DNA of 9,408 nt from DATJHM01 sp035493895 (GTDB lineage: Bacteria > Chloroflexota > Ktedonobacteria > Ktedonobacterales > Ktedonobacteraceae), in contig DATJHM010000097.1 of the NCBI GenBank assembly GCA_035493895.1, forward strand, positions 1 through 9,408, written 5' to 3'. Shown in pieces: positions 1 to 5,684 of the stretch; position 1 is the stretch's first letter; each line of letters opens with the position of its first letter. Under the pieces are notes generated by a model. It was not told where the DNA came from, did not search any database, and was given only the letters and a program-made list of their open reading frames with translations. The position numbers and the translations under genes were made by a program.

Positions 1-591
1 AAAGACTGTTTCATTCTGATTCTCTGTCCGGTACATCAAACGCAGACCCTTGACGGCAGCGGCGGGTATCTGAAACACGATGGTGCCGGAACGCTGGCTA
101 TTGGCGTTAATCGGGCCATAGAATGAATCGGAGCTATTGGACTGCTTCCCAAAGGTGTCGCCCTCGCTCCCAACAAGCTGGAAAAACTCTGGCTGGTTCT
201 GGATTGTCAAGCCTTTGGGGCTGGTATTCTTGACCGTTAGCGCCAAGACAATAGAGACCGAAGTAGGATCGGCACCATTTTGCTTCGTAGCACTAGTGAT
301 TAACAATATACGATCCGCAAGTTTTAGTTGTTGGCCTTTACCGTTACTGCCCGGAATAGGAGTTGGTGAAGTAACAATAGTTGGGCCTGAAGGGGGCGTC
401 ACATTGGTAGCCCCATTGCTGCCTGTCACAACCGTGGCATTTGCCGTTGTCACCGTTGTCGGAGCAGAAGTACCATTGGAATTTGTCTGGCCAGTTCCGG
501 GAGAAGAAGTGGGGCCACCGCAGGCCGCCAACAATAGCGTCAGAGCACACAACCCACTTACTATTACAAGTTTTATACGCTTATCAAGCAT
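1..591 (-). CDS. DUF4352-like lipoprotein (3' end beyond window)
   Basis: The frame is open for 197 codons and leaves the window on the left, so the C-terminus is missing. Residues 1-24 form a lipoprotein signal: K4/R5/K7, a hydrophobic stretch, then the lipobox LAAC with C24 as the likely lipidated cysteine. Residues 25-86 are a low-complexity linker rich in Thr, Ser, Pro and Gly. From about residue 88 the sequence resembles the DUF4352 (telokin-like) beta-sandwich family. It has a hydrophobic strand leading into the VKNTS segment at 120-124, FFQLVGSEGDTF at 136-147, and SGTIVFQIP at 168-176 before LRLMYRTE. The protein should sit on the outer face of the membrane; the function of this family is unknown. 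I chose the ATG at 591 because AAAAGGAAA lies about 8 nt upstream. An in-frame ATG at 609 would add six residues but lacks a ribosome-binding site. No terminator separates it from kptA, about 154 nt upstream, and I see only weak promoter-like sequence in the gap. Confidence 0.85.
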   Translation of the reverse strand, partial: MLDKRIKLVIVSGLCALTLLLAACGGPTSSPGTGQTNSNGTSAPTTVTTANATVVTGSNGATNVTPPSGPTIVTSPTPIPGSNGKGQQLKLADRILLITSATKQNGADPTSVSIVLALTVKNTSPKGLTIQNQPEFFQLVGSEGDTFGKQSNSSDSFYGPINANSQRSGTIVFQIPAAAVKGLRLMYRTENQNETVF

Positions 592-745
592 TCCGTATTT
601 CCTTTTCATAAACGACACAGTTTCGATTCTTACACACATAGTCTCTTGCTTCAAAGTATGCCTATTACCACACGTTTCCGCAATTAGTAAGTACCAATGT
701 ACCGATGCCAGGACGGGAACACGACCCACACTTTGTTACTACGTC

Positions 746-1303
746 TTACTCTGTTTGTTCTAGCGAGAATAAGTGCGGCGGAATTTCATCAGCCAGCCAG
801 ACCATATCATTGCCCAGATAAAAATGTATCCCCTGTTGCTCAGCCTGTTGAGCAGCAATTTTCAGGAGGACGGGCGAGGTCGTTCTGCGTCTGGCTACCT
901 GGAGAGCGGTCTTTTTTTCCGCAGAGAGATGGACATACTGGCGTTCCATGGGCAATAAACCCTGTTGCCGAATGTACTCATAGGCCTGTGGCGTAGTCCC
1001 GTGGAAAAGGAACGTTGGAGGAGAAGATGGCGTATGCAGTATTTTCTGAGCAAGCGAGTGCCCATAATACGCGCGGATTCGGCCATCGCGCAGCTCAAAA
1101 CGTTGTTTCTCGGATTGAGCCATGAGCGCCACAATATCTTCTTCACGCAGCTGGCTCCAGGCACTACGACGTTGTGAGAGAGCATGCAAGACATCCTGTA
1201 CATCGACCCAACCTTCAGCATCTAATTGGAGGCCAAAGCTTGCGGGATCATGGCGCAAAGCATAAGCGAGTGTGCGGCTCAGTTGTACCAGCGATTGCTT
1301 CAT
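746..1303 (-). CDS. kptA: RNA 2'-phosphotransferase KptA/Tpt1
   Basis: The product is 185 residues, the usual size for bacterial KptA. Family members transfer an internal RNA 2'-phosphate to NAD+, giving ADP-ribose 1'',2''-cyclic phosphate and nicotinamide. The N-terminal winged-helix-like half carries LSRTLAYALRHDP (8-20), with the catalytic R17-H18 pair, and the IRA..GHS motif (76-83). The C-terminal ADP-ribosyltransferase-like half has FHGT (100-103), GLLPM.RQYVHLS (115-127), an arginine cluster (138-140) and the NDMVWL strand (165-170). I start at ATG 1303, preceded by AGAGAGGAAA about 10 nt upstream. The frame extends 25 codons further, but that adds residues before the conserved core and reaches into the preceding terminator. 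It lies 74 bp beyond the flavoprotein gene's terminator, so it probably has its own promoter, which I could not place. In fungi the enzyme completes tRNA splicing. Its bacterial substrate is not established. Confidence 0.93.
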   Translation of the reverse strand: MKQSLVQLSRTLAYALRHDPASFGLQLDAEGWVDVQDVLHALSQRRSAWSQLREEDIVALMAQSEKQRFELRDGRIRAYYGHSLAQKILHTPSSPPTFLFHGTTPQAYEYIRQQGLLPMERQYVHLSAEKKTALQVARRRTTSPVLLKIAAQQAEQQGIHFYLGNDMVWLADEIPPHLFSLEQTE

Positions 1304-1376
1304 GCACACATTTCCTCTCTTTATTGCCATATACGCAGCAGCTTGCGCTTTCGTTTCCTCAACCGACAAAGGGCAC

Positions 1377-1413
1377 AAAAAACAGGTAGAGCAAGTGACT
1401 GCCTACCTGTTTT
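1377..1413 (-). terminator. Intrinsic terminator of the flavoprotein gene
   Basis: Read on the minus strand, an 11-bp perfect stem (AAAACAGGTAG pairing with CTACCTGTTTT) with a 13-nt loop ends in a run of six T. It begins about 10 nt after the TAG stop at 1424-1426. This is a textbook Rho-independent terminator and separates the flavoprotein gene from kptA. Confidence 0.9.
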
Positions 1414-1423
1414 CTGCTAGCAT

Positions 1424-3232
1424 CTATTTGACATTCAGAACAGGAATCTTAGAGACGCTCCAGCGGCTATTGGGGCTGGAAACCTCGAACTGGATCATCG
1501 AGATAGCGTCTGTAGGACAACGAACAATACACAGACCACAGCGGATACACTTCTCTTCATCGATAATCATATCAGCGCCACCGGTCCAGGACTCGGCCCC
1601 CTGGTGCATAGGATCGCCCTTCACCACGCGTGAGAGGCCCTCCATACTGATGCAGTCATAAGGGCAGATATCGACGCAGCCGGAGCAGAGAATACAGATC
1701 GAAGGATCGATCATAATATTCAACTGACATTGCAGACAGCGGCGAGCCTGAATCACAGCCTCTTCAGGAGTATAGCCGGTCTCAGTTTCCCGAGTATAGC
1801 TATAGCGTTCCTTGAGAGGAAGAGAAGAGATCAGCTGGTGAGGAATTGACTCATAATTATCGACCATACCACGGCGATAATCGGGCAGCTCAATCTCTTC
1901 AGCAGCCTCAGCGGGCAGATCGGAGCCGCCAAGATAGCGATTAATTGCAGCGGCGGCATCACGGCCATCGCCGATTGCCGAGATCAGATTGCGCGCCCCG
2001 GCAGTGTAGTCGCCACCGGCAAACAGTCCATCGCGGCTCGTCATCCAGGTATCGAAATCGACCAGCGGCACACCATAACGATTGACCTCCAGGCCCAATT
2101 CCTCGGCCTGGAGCCAGGAAGTATCGCTATACTGACCGAAGGCAGGAACAACCGTATCCACCTTGATCTCAAAATCGCTATTCGGGATCGCGATTGGGCG
2201 ACGGCGACCGCCTGCATCGGGATCACCCAGCGTATTGCGCGTAAAACGCATCCCGCTGGCATGAACGCCATCCTCAGTAAGAACGGCCGTCTGAGAAACG
2301 AGATAGTGATACTCCACGCCTTCCAGAACCGCCTCATCGACCTCATATTCGTCGGTGGGCTGCTCTTCTTTCGAGCGGCGATACATCACATAGACCTTCT
2401 CAGCGCCGAAGCGGATCGCAGTGCGGCAACAGTCAATGGCAGTGAAACCAGCGCCCAGAATAGCGACACGTTTGCCAATATAGGCAGGCTCGCCATAATT
2501 GGTCTTCTCGAGCAAGCGGATACCATCTACCACGCCAAAGAGATCCGCGCCCGGGATCACCTTATTATCGGGTCCAGTGAGCGGATTCGGGATGTAGCAG
2601 CCAGCAGCGACATAGACAGCAGCATACTGATTGAGCAGATCAGTTATCTGGATATCGCGACCAACGCGAACATTATATTTCACGTCGACGCCGATGTCCT
2701 CCATATATTCATCGCACTCTTCGCGGGTCACCTCGCGAGGCAAGCGCCAGACAGGAATACCGTTCACCATCACGCCACCGGCGGTGGGATACTGTTCATA
2801 AATCGTCACAGCATAGCCCATCTCGCGTAGATCGCGGGCGCAGGCCATACCGGCAGAGCCAGCCCCGATAATCGCCACCGTCTGTTCCTTAGTGACAGGA
2901 GGACGTGGAGCGTGATGGCGATACTCGCGGTGATCGGCAGCAGCGCGTTTTAGCCAGCAAATAGCGATCGGCTTGCCATCGATCTTATTGCGGCGGCAGA
3001 CAGGCTCACAAGGGCGGGCACAGACACGTCCCAGCACACCAGGAACAACGTTAGCATTGCGGTTGAGAAGATATGCCTCATCAAAACGTGCCTGTGAAAT
3101 CAATCCAATGTAGGTAGATACGTCGGTATGAGCGGGACAACCTACCTGACACGGAATATTGGTCTGATACCAGTCGGGGGTCGTCATAACCGAGCGGTAT
3201 CGAGGTTCCAATTCGCTATCAGGATCAATCAT
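1424..3232 (-). CDS. GltD-like NAD(P)H:FAD oxidoreductase fused to a 2x[4Fe-4S] ferredoxin domain
   Basis: The product is 602 residues. The N-terminal iron-sulfur domain of the glutamate synthase small-subunit family is present: C28-x3-C32 and C71-x3-C75-x3-C79, within RVCARPCEPVCRR. A FAD-binding Rossmann fold follows (GAGSAGMACA, 123-132), then the pyridine-nucleotide fold (GAGFTAIDCC, 260-269). YRR at 284-286 is typical of NADPH-preferring GltD relatives. GLFAGGDYTAGA (402-413) is the second FAD-contact motif. RCLQC (498-502) is the family's C-terminal signature. Beyond the usual end of GltD comes a two-cluster ferredoxin module: C513/C516/C519/C523 and C562/C565/C568/C572, spaced by about 40 residues. 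Known relatives include GltD, NfnB and the dihydropyrimidine dehydrogenase flavin domain. Electron flow from NADPH through FAD to the clusters is inferred. No gltB, nfnA or other partner lies in the window. The start ATG at 3232 has GGAAAGGA about 10 nt upstream. A dedicated promoter and terminator indicate a monocistronic unit. The physiological acceptor is unknown. Confidence 0.9.
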   Translation of the reverse strand: MIDPDSELEPRYRSVMTTPDWYQTNIPCQVGCPAHTDVSTYIGLISQARFDEAYLLNRNANVVPGVLGRVCARPCEPVCRRNKIDGKPIAICWLKRAAADHREYRHHAPRPPVTKEQTVAIIGAGSAGMACARDLREMGYAVTIYEQYPTAGGVMVNGIPVWRLPREVTREECDEYMEDIGVDVKYNVRVGRDIQITDLLNQYAAVYVAAGCYIPNPLTGPDNKVIPGADLFGVVDGIRLLEKTNYGEPAYIGKRVAILGAGFTAIDCCRTAIRFGAEKVYVMYRRSKEEQPTDEYEVDEAVLEGVEYHYLVSQTAVLTEDGVHASGMRFTRNTLGDPDAGGRRRPIAIPNSDFEIKVDTVVPAFGQYSDTSWLQAEELGLEVNRYGVPLVDFDTWMTSRDGLFAGGDYTAGARNLISAIGDGRDAAAAINRYLGGSDLPAEAAEEIELPDYRRGMVDNYESIPHQLISSLPLKERYSYTRETETGYTPEEAVIQARRCLQCQLNIMIDPSICILCSGCVDICPYDCISMEGLSRVVKGDPMHQGAESWTGGADMIIDEEKCIRCGLCIVRCPTDAISMIQFEVSSPNSRWSVSKIPVLNVK

Positions 3233-3440
3233 TTCTCTAAAGTCCTTTCCTGGGTACCTTATTCAAAACGCCGCAAGCGACGTGTCTATGCAAGGAACAG
3301 GGGAGACAGTATTGGCTGCAACGAGGCAGCAGGCATTACGCGTGGTCTACGTGATTTTCTCAGGGGACTGGCTAAGGCTGAGAAAAACAGATATGCGCTT
3401 TTTATAGACGCAAGAGACGCACGTTATAAATAATTTTCTT
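3233..3440 (-). promoter_or_regulatory. Long structured 5' leader of the flavoprotein gene
   Basis: If the promoter at 3447-3476 is used, the mRNA leader is about 205 nt. It contains three candidate hairpins. The first pairs TTTTCTCAG (3355-3363) with CTGAGAAAA (3378-3386) across a 14-nt loop. The second pairs GCTGC (3315-3319) with GCAGC (3326-3330) across 6 nt. The third, at 3269-3282, is a 5-bp stem with one G-U pair closed by a CUUG tetraloop, ending about 36 nt before the start codon. A direct repeat of AGACGCA with a 9-bp period lies at about 3406-3421. I recognise no known riboswitch. No open frame of gene-like quality is present on either strand. Confidence 0.45.
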
Positions 3441-3446
3441 TATCGG

Positions 3447-3476
3447 ATTATAGCATAACGTGACAATCACGAACAA
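3447..3476 (-). promoter_or_regulatory. Extended -10 promoter for the flavoprotein gene
   Basis: On the minus strand there is a perfect TATAAT -10 box (3447-3452), preceded by TGC as an extended -10 element. A TTGTTC -35 box (3471-3476) lies 18 nt upstream. It is the best sigma70-type match in the 320-bp gap between the FHA gene and the flavoprotein gene. Confidence 0.65.
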
Positions 3477-3552
3477 GGCAAGAGGGTAGCAAGCGGTGTT
3501 TCGTCATCTCTGTGAGGAAAGCGACAAAAGTGATAAACACCTGCTGATCGGT

Positions 3553-4509
3553 TTATGCCTGAATAATTTGCACACGGTTAATTTTCCAGACACCCCGGCT
3601 ATCCAGAATGAGCAAGACCGTCACCGTCTGAGATCTCCCACCGATGGCAGTGAACGTGAGCTCAGCATTGGCATCGCTATCCGAGATCGTGGGAGAGGAG
3701 TAAGAGCAACCAGTAATCTGACCTGAATTGATAGCAGAGATAAAGAGCGTTCTCTCATCCGTAGACTGACTTTTCAGGCCATCGCTCAACAGATTAAAAG
3801 CATCGCGGCCATTTTTGTTCCGAACATCAGAACAGAATGCATCCAGAGTTCTGGCAGGCGTGGAACGATTGAGAGAGAACAGAATGCCAACAATACTCCC
3901 TAGCAGAACGAGGAAAATGACCGCCGCCCCCACAATGATCCAGAGCATTTTATGGCTCTTTTGCGGAGGAGATAAAGGCAGAGGGGCGTTACTCGCCTCT
4001 TCCTGAGGAACAACAGCTGATTGTGGGGCAGGAGGAAGAGGGCTGGAATGCACAGAATATCCCTGGGAAGTGGGATGTACCCCTGACTGAGCCGGAGGAG
4101 AGTAGATAGGAGAGACGCCCTGATACTCTGGCTGCTTCTGTTGCGCGGATGGCAGTACAGAGTCTTGCGCCGTGATCGTCGGCAGAGAAGAAAGGGAGCC
4201 AGTAGTAGTTGTTGGAGTGGGCGGATTCTCGACCTCATAGATATAGCATGTATCGCCAATACGAATACTATCGCCGGTATGTAAGCATTGAGGGGTATAA
4301 GATGCGAGGCGTTGTTCATTGACAAACGTGCCCTCGGTACTACCGAGATCGACTACAGCATAGCCATCAGAATCGAGGCGGAGCTCAGCATGTTGGGGCG
4401 AAGCTTTTGCATCGTTGACAACAAGTTGATTCGCAGGTAAGCGACCAATCGTCAGAGTGGTCGTTCCGAGTTCGACACGTCCAGTAGGGCCGGAGAGGGC
4501 CGCATCCAT
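3553..4509 (-). CDS. FHA-domain single-pass membrane protein with extracytoplasmic DUF4878/NTF2-like domain
   Basis: The product is 318 residues. Residues about 8-92 are a forkhead-associated (phosphothreonine-binding) domain: IGR (21-23), ASPQHAEL (36-43), DLGSTEGTFVN (54-64), and a closing strand IRIGDTCYIYEV. Phosphate-contacting R23 and S37 and structural H40 are present. The usual Asn of the NGT turn is Glu (E59). Residues 95-187 are a Pro/Ser/Gln-rich linker. A membrane segment spans about 188-213, with K184/K187 on its N-terminal side, so the FHA domain should be cytoplasmic. Residues 217-318 resemble small NTF2-like/DUF4878 domains (TLDAFCS at 221-227, VWKINRVQ at the end) and hold C226 and C268, a possible disulfide outside the membrane. 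I start at ATG 4509 because GGAGGAG lies 6 nt upstream. The frame can begin at TTG 4527, but that would place the ribosome-binding site inside the gene. FHA proteins usually read Ser/Thr kinase signals; the kinase is not in view. Confidence 0.88.
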   Translation of the reverse strand: MDAALSGPTGRVELGTTTLTIGRLPANQLVVNDAKASPQHAELRLDSDGYAVVDLGSTEGTFVNEQRLASYTPQCLHTGDSIRIGDTCYIYEVENPPTPTTTTGSLSSLPTITAQDSVLPSAQQKQPEYQGVSPIYSPPAQSGVHPTSQGYSVHSSPLPPAPQSAVVPQEEASNAPLPLSPPQKSHKMLWIIVGAAVIFLVLLGSIVGILFSLNRSTPARTLDAFCSDVRNKNGRDAFNLLSDGLKSQSTDERTLFISAINSGQITGCSYSSPTISDSDANAELTFTAIGGRSQTVTVLLILDSRGVWKINRVQIIQA

Positions 4510-4612
4510 AGTAGACTCCTCCACCAATTGAAATAGTCACAAGAGCAGCAAAGATCACGAGGGATACTCAGCAATTACACCATGCCCTCATTTCGTCATA
4601 GCTGCTGCAATG

Positions 4613-4642
4613 AGTCTAGCACACATGGAGAAGTTTTGTCCA
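4613..4642 (-). promoter_or_regulatory. Candidate promoter of the FHA gene
   Basis: On the minus strand, TGGACA (4637-4642) and TAGACT (4613-4618) are 18 nt apart, and TGC precedes the -10 as an extended element. The leader would be about 100 nt. The same extended TGnTAGACT box and spacing occur upstream of the neighbouring paralogue, which supports the call. Confidence 0.45.
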
Positions 4643-4664
4643 TGAAAGATCGCCATCATCCAAA

Positions 4665-4700
4665 CGAGCATTCTCCCTCTTATGATCAGGAGAATGCTCG
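4665..4700 (-). terminator. Perfect 12-bp hairpin after the small membrane protein gene
   Basis: CGAGCATTCTCC (4665-4676) pairs perfectly with GGAGAATGCTCG (4689-4700) around a 12-nt loop, 22 nt beyond the TAA stop at 4723-4725. On the minus strand the stem is followed only by TTTGG, and the six-T run lies on the 5' side, so it is not a canonical intrinsic terminator. It could be a weak terminator, an mRNA 3'-end stabiliser or an attenuator before the FHA gene, whose candidate promoter starts just downstream. Confidence 0.45.
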
Positions 4701-4722
4701 CAAAAAAGAGTGGGGGACAAGT

Positions 4723-5391
4723 TTATGAAACGCGCTGGAGATCATTAATCTTCCAGGCCCCCTGGCTATCCTTGGTGAGGAAGACCATATCATTATTCAC
4801 GCCACGAGACTTATGTACCAGTTTCAAGTTCGTCGAGGTCATAGAACTGGCATCAGAGACGGGACCATGACTACAAGTAACCACCTTATCGTGAGAAAGA
4901 ACCAGAGCAAAATCTTGTTCTGTAAACTGGCCTTGCAACGCAGGAGTAAATTGGCGATAGGCCTCATGGTAATTCTCAGATTGCAAAGCCGAACAAAAAG
5001 CATCCAAAGTTTTCTGAGGAGTAGGACGATCTACATACCCATAGATGGCCATAGCAGCAAAGACAAGCAGCACCAGAGCCAGACCGAGGCCGAGGCCGAG
5101 TTTGAACCAGAGCCGACGTTTTTGCGACGAATCGGGCAATTTTTCCGTCGAAAATTGAAAATCCGAGAGAGGAGGGGAGGCCATAGCAGGCAAAGTCCCA
5201 TCATCGCCCTGTGCTGGTGTCGTTGGCAAAGTCCCATCCTGCTCTGGTGTCGTTGGCAGAGGTTGAGTTCTATAAGGGACATAAGGAACAGTCGAAGCAT
5301 CATCATAGCTAGACTCAGTCGGAGCATCCTGGCTGCCGAGACTATGGTCCTGAGGATCAGACAAGCCGTGGAGAGGACTCTGATCGTGCAT
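4723..5391 (-). CDS. Single-pass membrane protein, paralogue of the FHA protein lacking FHA
   Basis: The product is 222 residues. Residues 1-90 are acidic, Pro/Thr/Ser-rich and probably disordered, with a tandem LPTTPEQDGT / LPTTPAQGDDGT repeat at 45-66. KRR at 91-93 precedes a membrane segment (about 97-119), so the N-terminus should be cytoplasmic. The remaining 100 residues form a small extracytoplasmic domain like DUF4878/NTF2-like proteins. They match the FHA neighbour: RPTPQKTLDAFCS against STPARTLDAFCS, matching cysteines C133 and C173, and a GAWKINDLQ ending against GVWKINRVQ. The start ATG at 5391 is set by AAGGAG 6-7 nt upstream. Earlier in-frame starts lack a ribosome-binding site. 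It lies 213 bp upstream of the FHA gene and diverges from the ABC operon. Function unknown; probable partner or relative of the FHA protein in envelope signalling. Confidence 0.82.
   Translation of the reverse strand: MHDQSPLHGLSDPQDHSLGSQDAPTESSYDDASTVPYVPYRTQPLPTTPEQDGTLPTTPAQGDDGTLPAMASPPLSDFQFSTEKLPDSSQKRRLWFKLGLGLGLALVLLVFAAMAIYGYVDRPTPQKTLDAFCSALQSENYHEAYRQFTPALQGQFTEQDFALVLSHDKVVTCSHGPVSDASSMTSTNLKLVHKSRGVNNDMVFLTKDSQGAWKINDLQRVS
5189..5260 (-). repeat. In-frame tandem repeat encoding Thr-Thr-Pro units
   Basis: GGCAAAGTCCCATC recurs with a 36-bp step (5189 and 5225), and each copy ends in TGGTGTCGTT. The units are 36 and 30 bp, and a partial third begins at 5255. Both lengths keep the frame and encode the LPTTP repeats in the cytoplasmic tail of the small membrane protein. 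Confidence 0.7.
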
Positions 5392-5454
5392 AGTAGACTC
5401 CTTGAAAGCGGTAGCTACCAGGAAACACATGGTATGGTACATTCTTCATTATGT

Positions 5455-5484
5455 AGTCTAACAGACAAGCAACATGATATACAA
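5455..5484 (-). promoter_or_regulatory. Candidate promoter of the small membrane protein gene
   Basis: On the minus strand, TTGTAT (5479-5484) and TAGACT (5455-5460) are 18 nt apart, with TGT before the -10 as an extended element. The leader would be about 57 nt. The -10 and spacing match the FHA gene's candidate promoter. Confidence 0.45.
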
Positions 5485-5537
5485 GGGAAGACAAAAAAGA
5501 AAGAAAAGACAGCAAAGGCCTGTCAGAGGAGAATACC

Positions 5538-5595
5538 ATACGTAAAGGTACTTGTCAGCAAGAGAGAAAGCGTGCATACTTAACGAGATACGTAA
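5538..5595 (+). promoter_or_regulatory. Twin ATACGTAA sites around the ABC operon promoter
   Basis: ATACGTAA occurs at 5538-5545 and again at 5588-5595, exactly 50 bp apart (about five helical turns). Each contains the palindrome TACGTA. One copy ends 6 nt upstream of the -35 box and the other covers the expected transcription start. This placement suits a repressor or activator pair. No regulator gene is in the window, and the role is inferred. Confidence 0.35.
5552..5580 (+). promoter_or_regulatory. Sigma70-type promoter of the ABC transporter-queG operon
   Basis: TTGTCA (5552-5557) and CATACT (5575-5580) are separated by 17 nt. Transcription would start near 5587, leaving a leader of about 98 nt before the GTG start of the ATPase gene. 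Confidence 0.6.
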
Positions 5596-5684
5596 CGCAT
5601 GTTTCTCCGTTAGCATAGAGAGCAAAAAAAGAGAGACAGGCATGGTAAAATAAGGTCCTACACTTCAATAGTAAGGAGCCGGTA

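Noticed and set aside
607..609. Upstream in-frame ATG for the lipoprotein
   Set aside because: No ribosome-binding site precedes it, while the ATG at 591 has a good one. The signal peptide is complete from 591.
137..763. 208-codon plus-strand open frame
   Set aside because: It is antisense to the lipoprotein gene, which has a clean signal peptide, lipobox and ribosome-binding site.
2261..2830. 189-codon open frame on the plus strand
   Set aside because: It lies wholly opposite the iron-sulfur flavoprotein gene, whose motifs are unambiguous. It has no ribosome-binding site or recognisable protein motif.
3495..3541. GGTGTTT / AAACACC inverted repeat after the FHA gene
   Set aside because: The 7-bp arms are separated by 33 nt and no T run follows, so I would not call it a terminator.
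4813..5583. 256-codon plus-strand open frame
   Set aside because: It is antisense to the small membrane protein gene, is very rich in Arg/Ser/Gln as expected for a shadow frame, and runs through the divergent promoter region.
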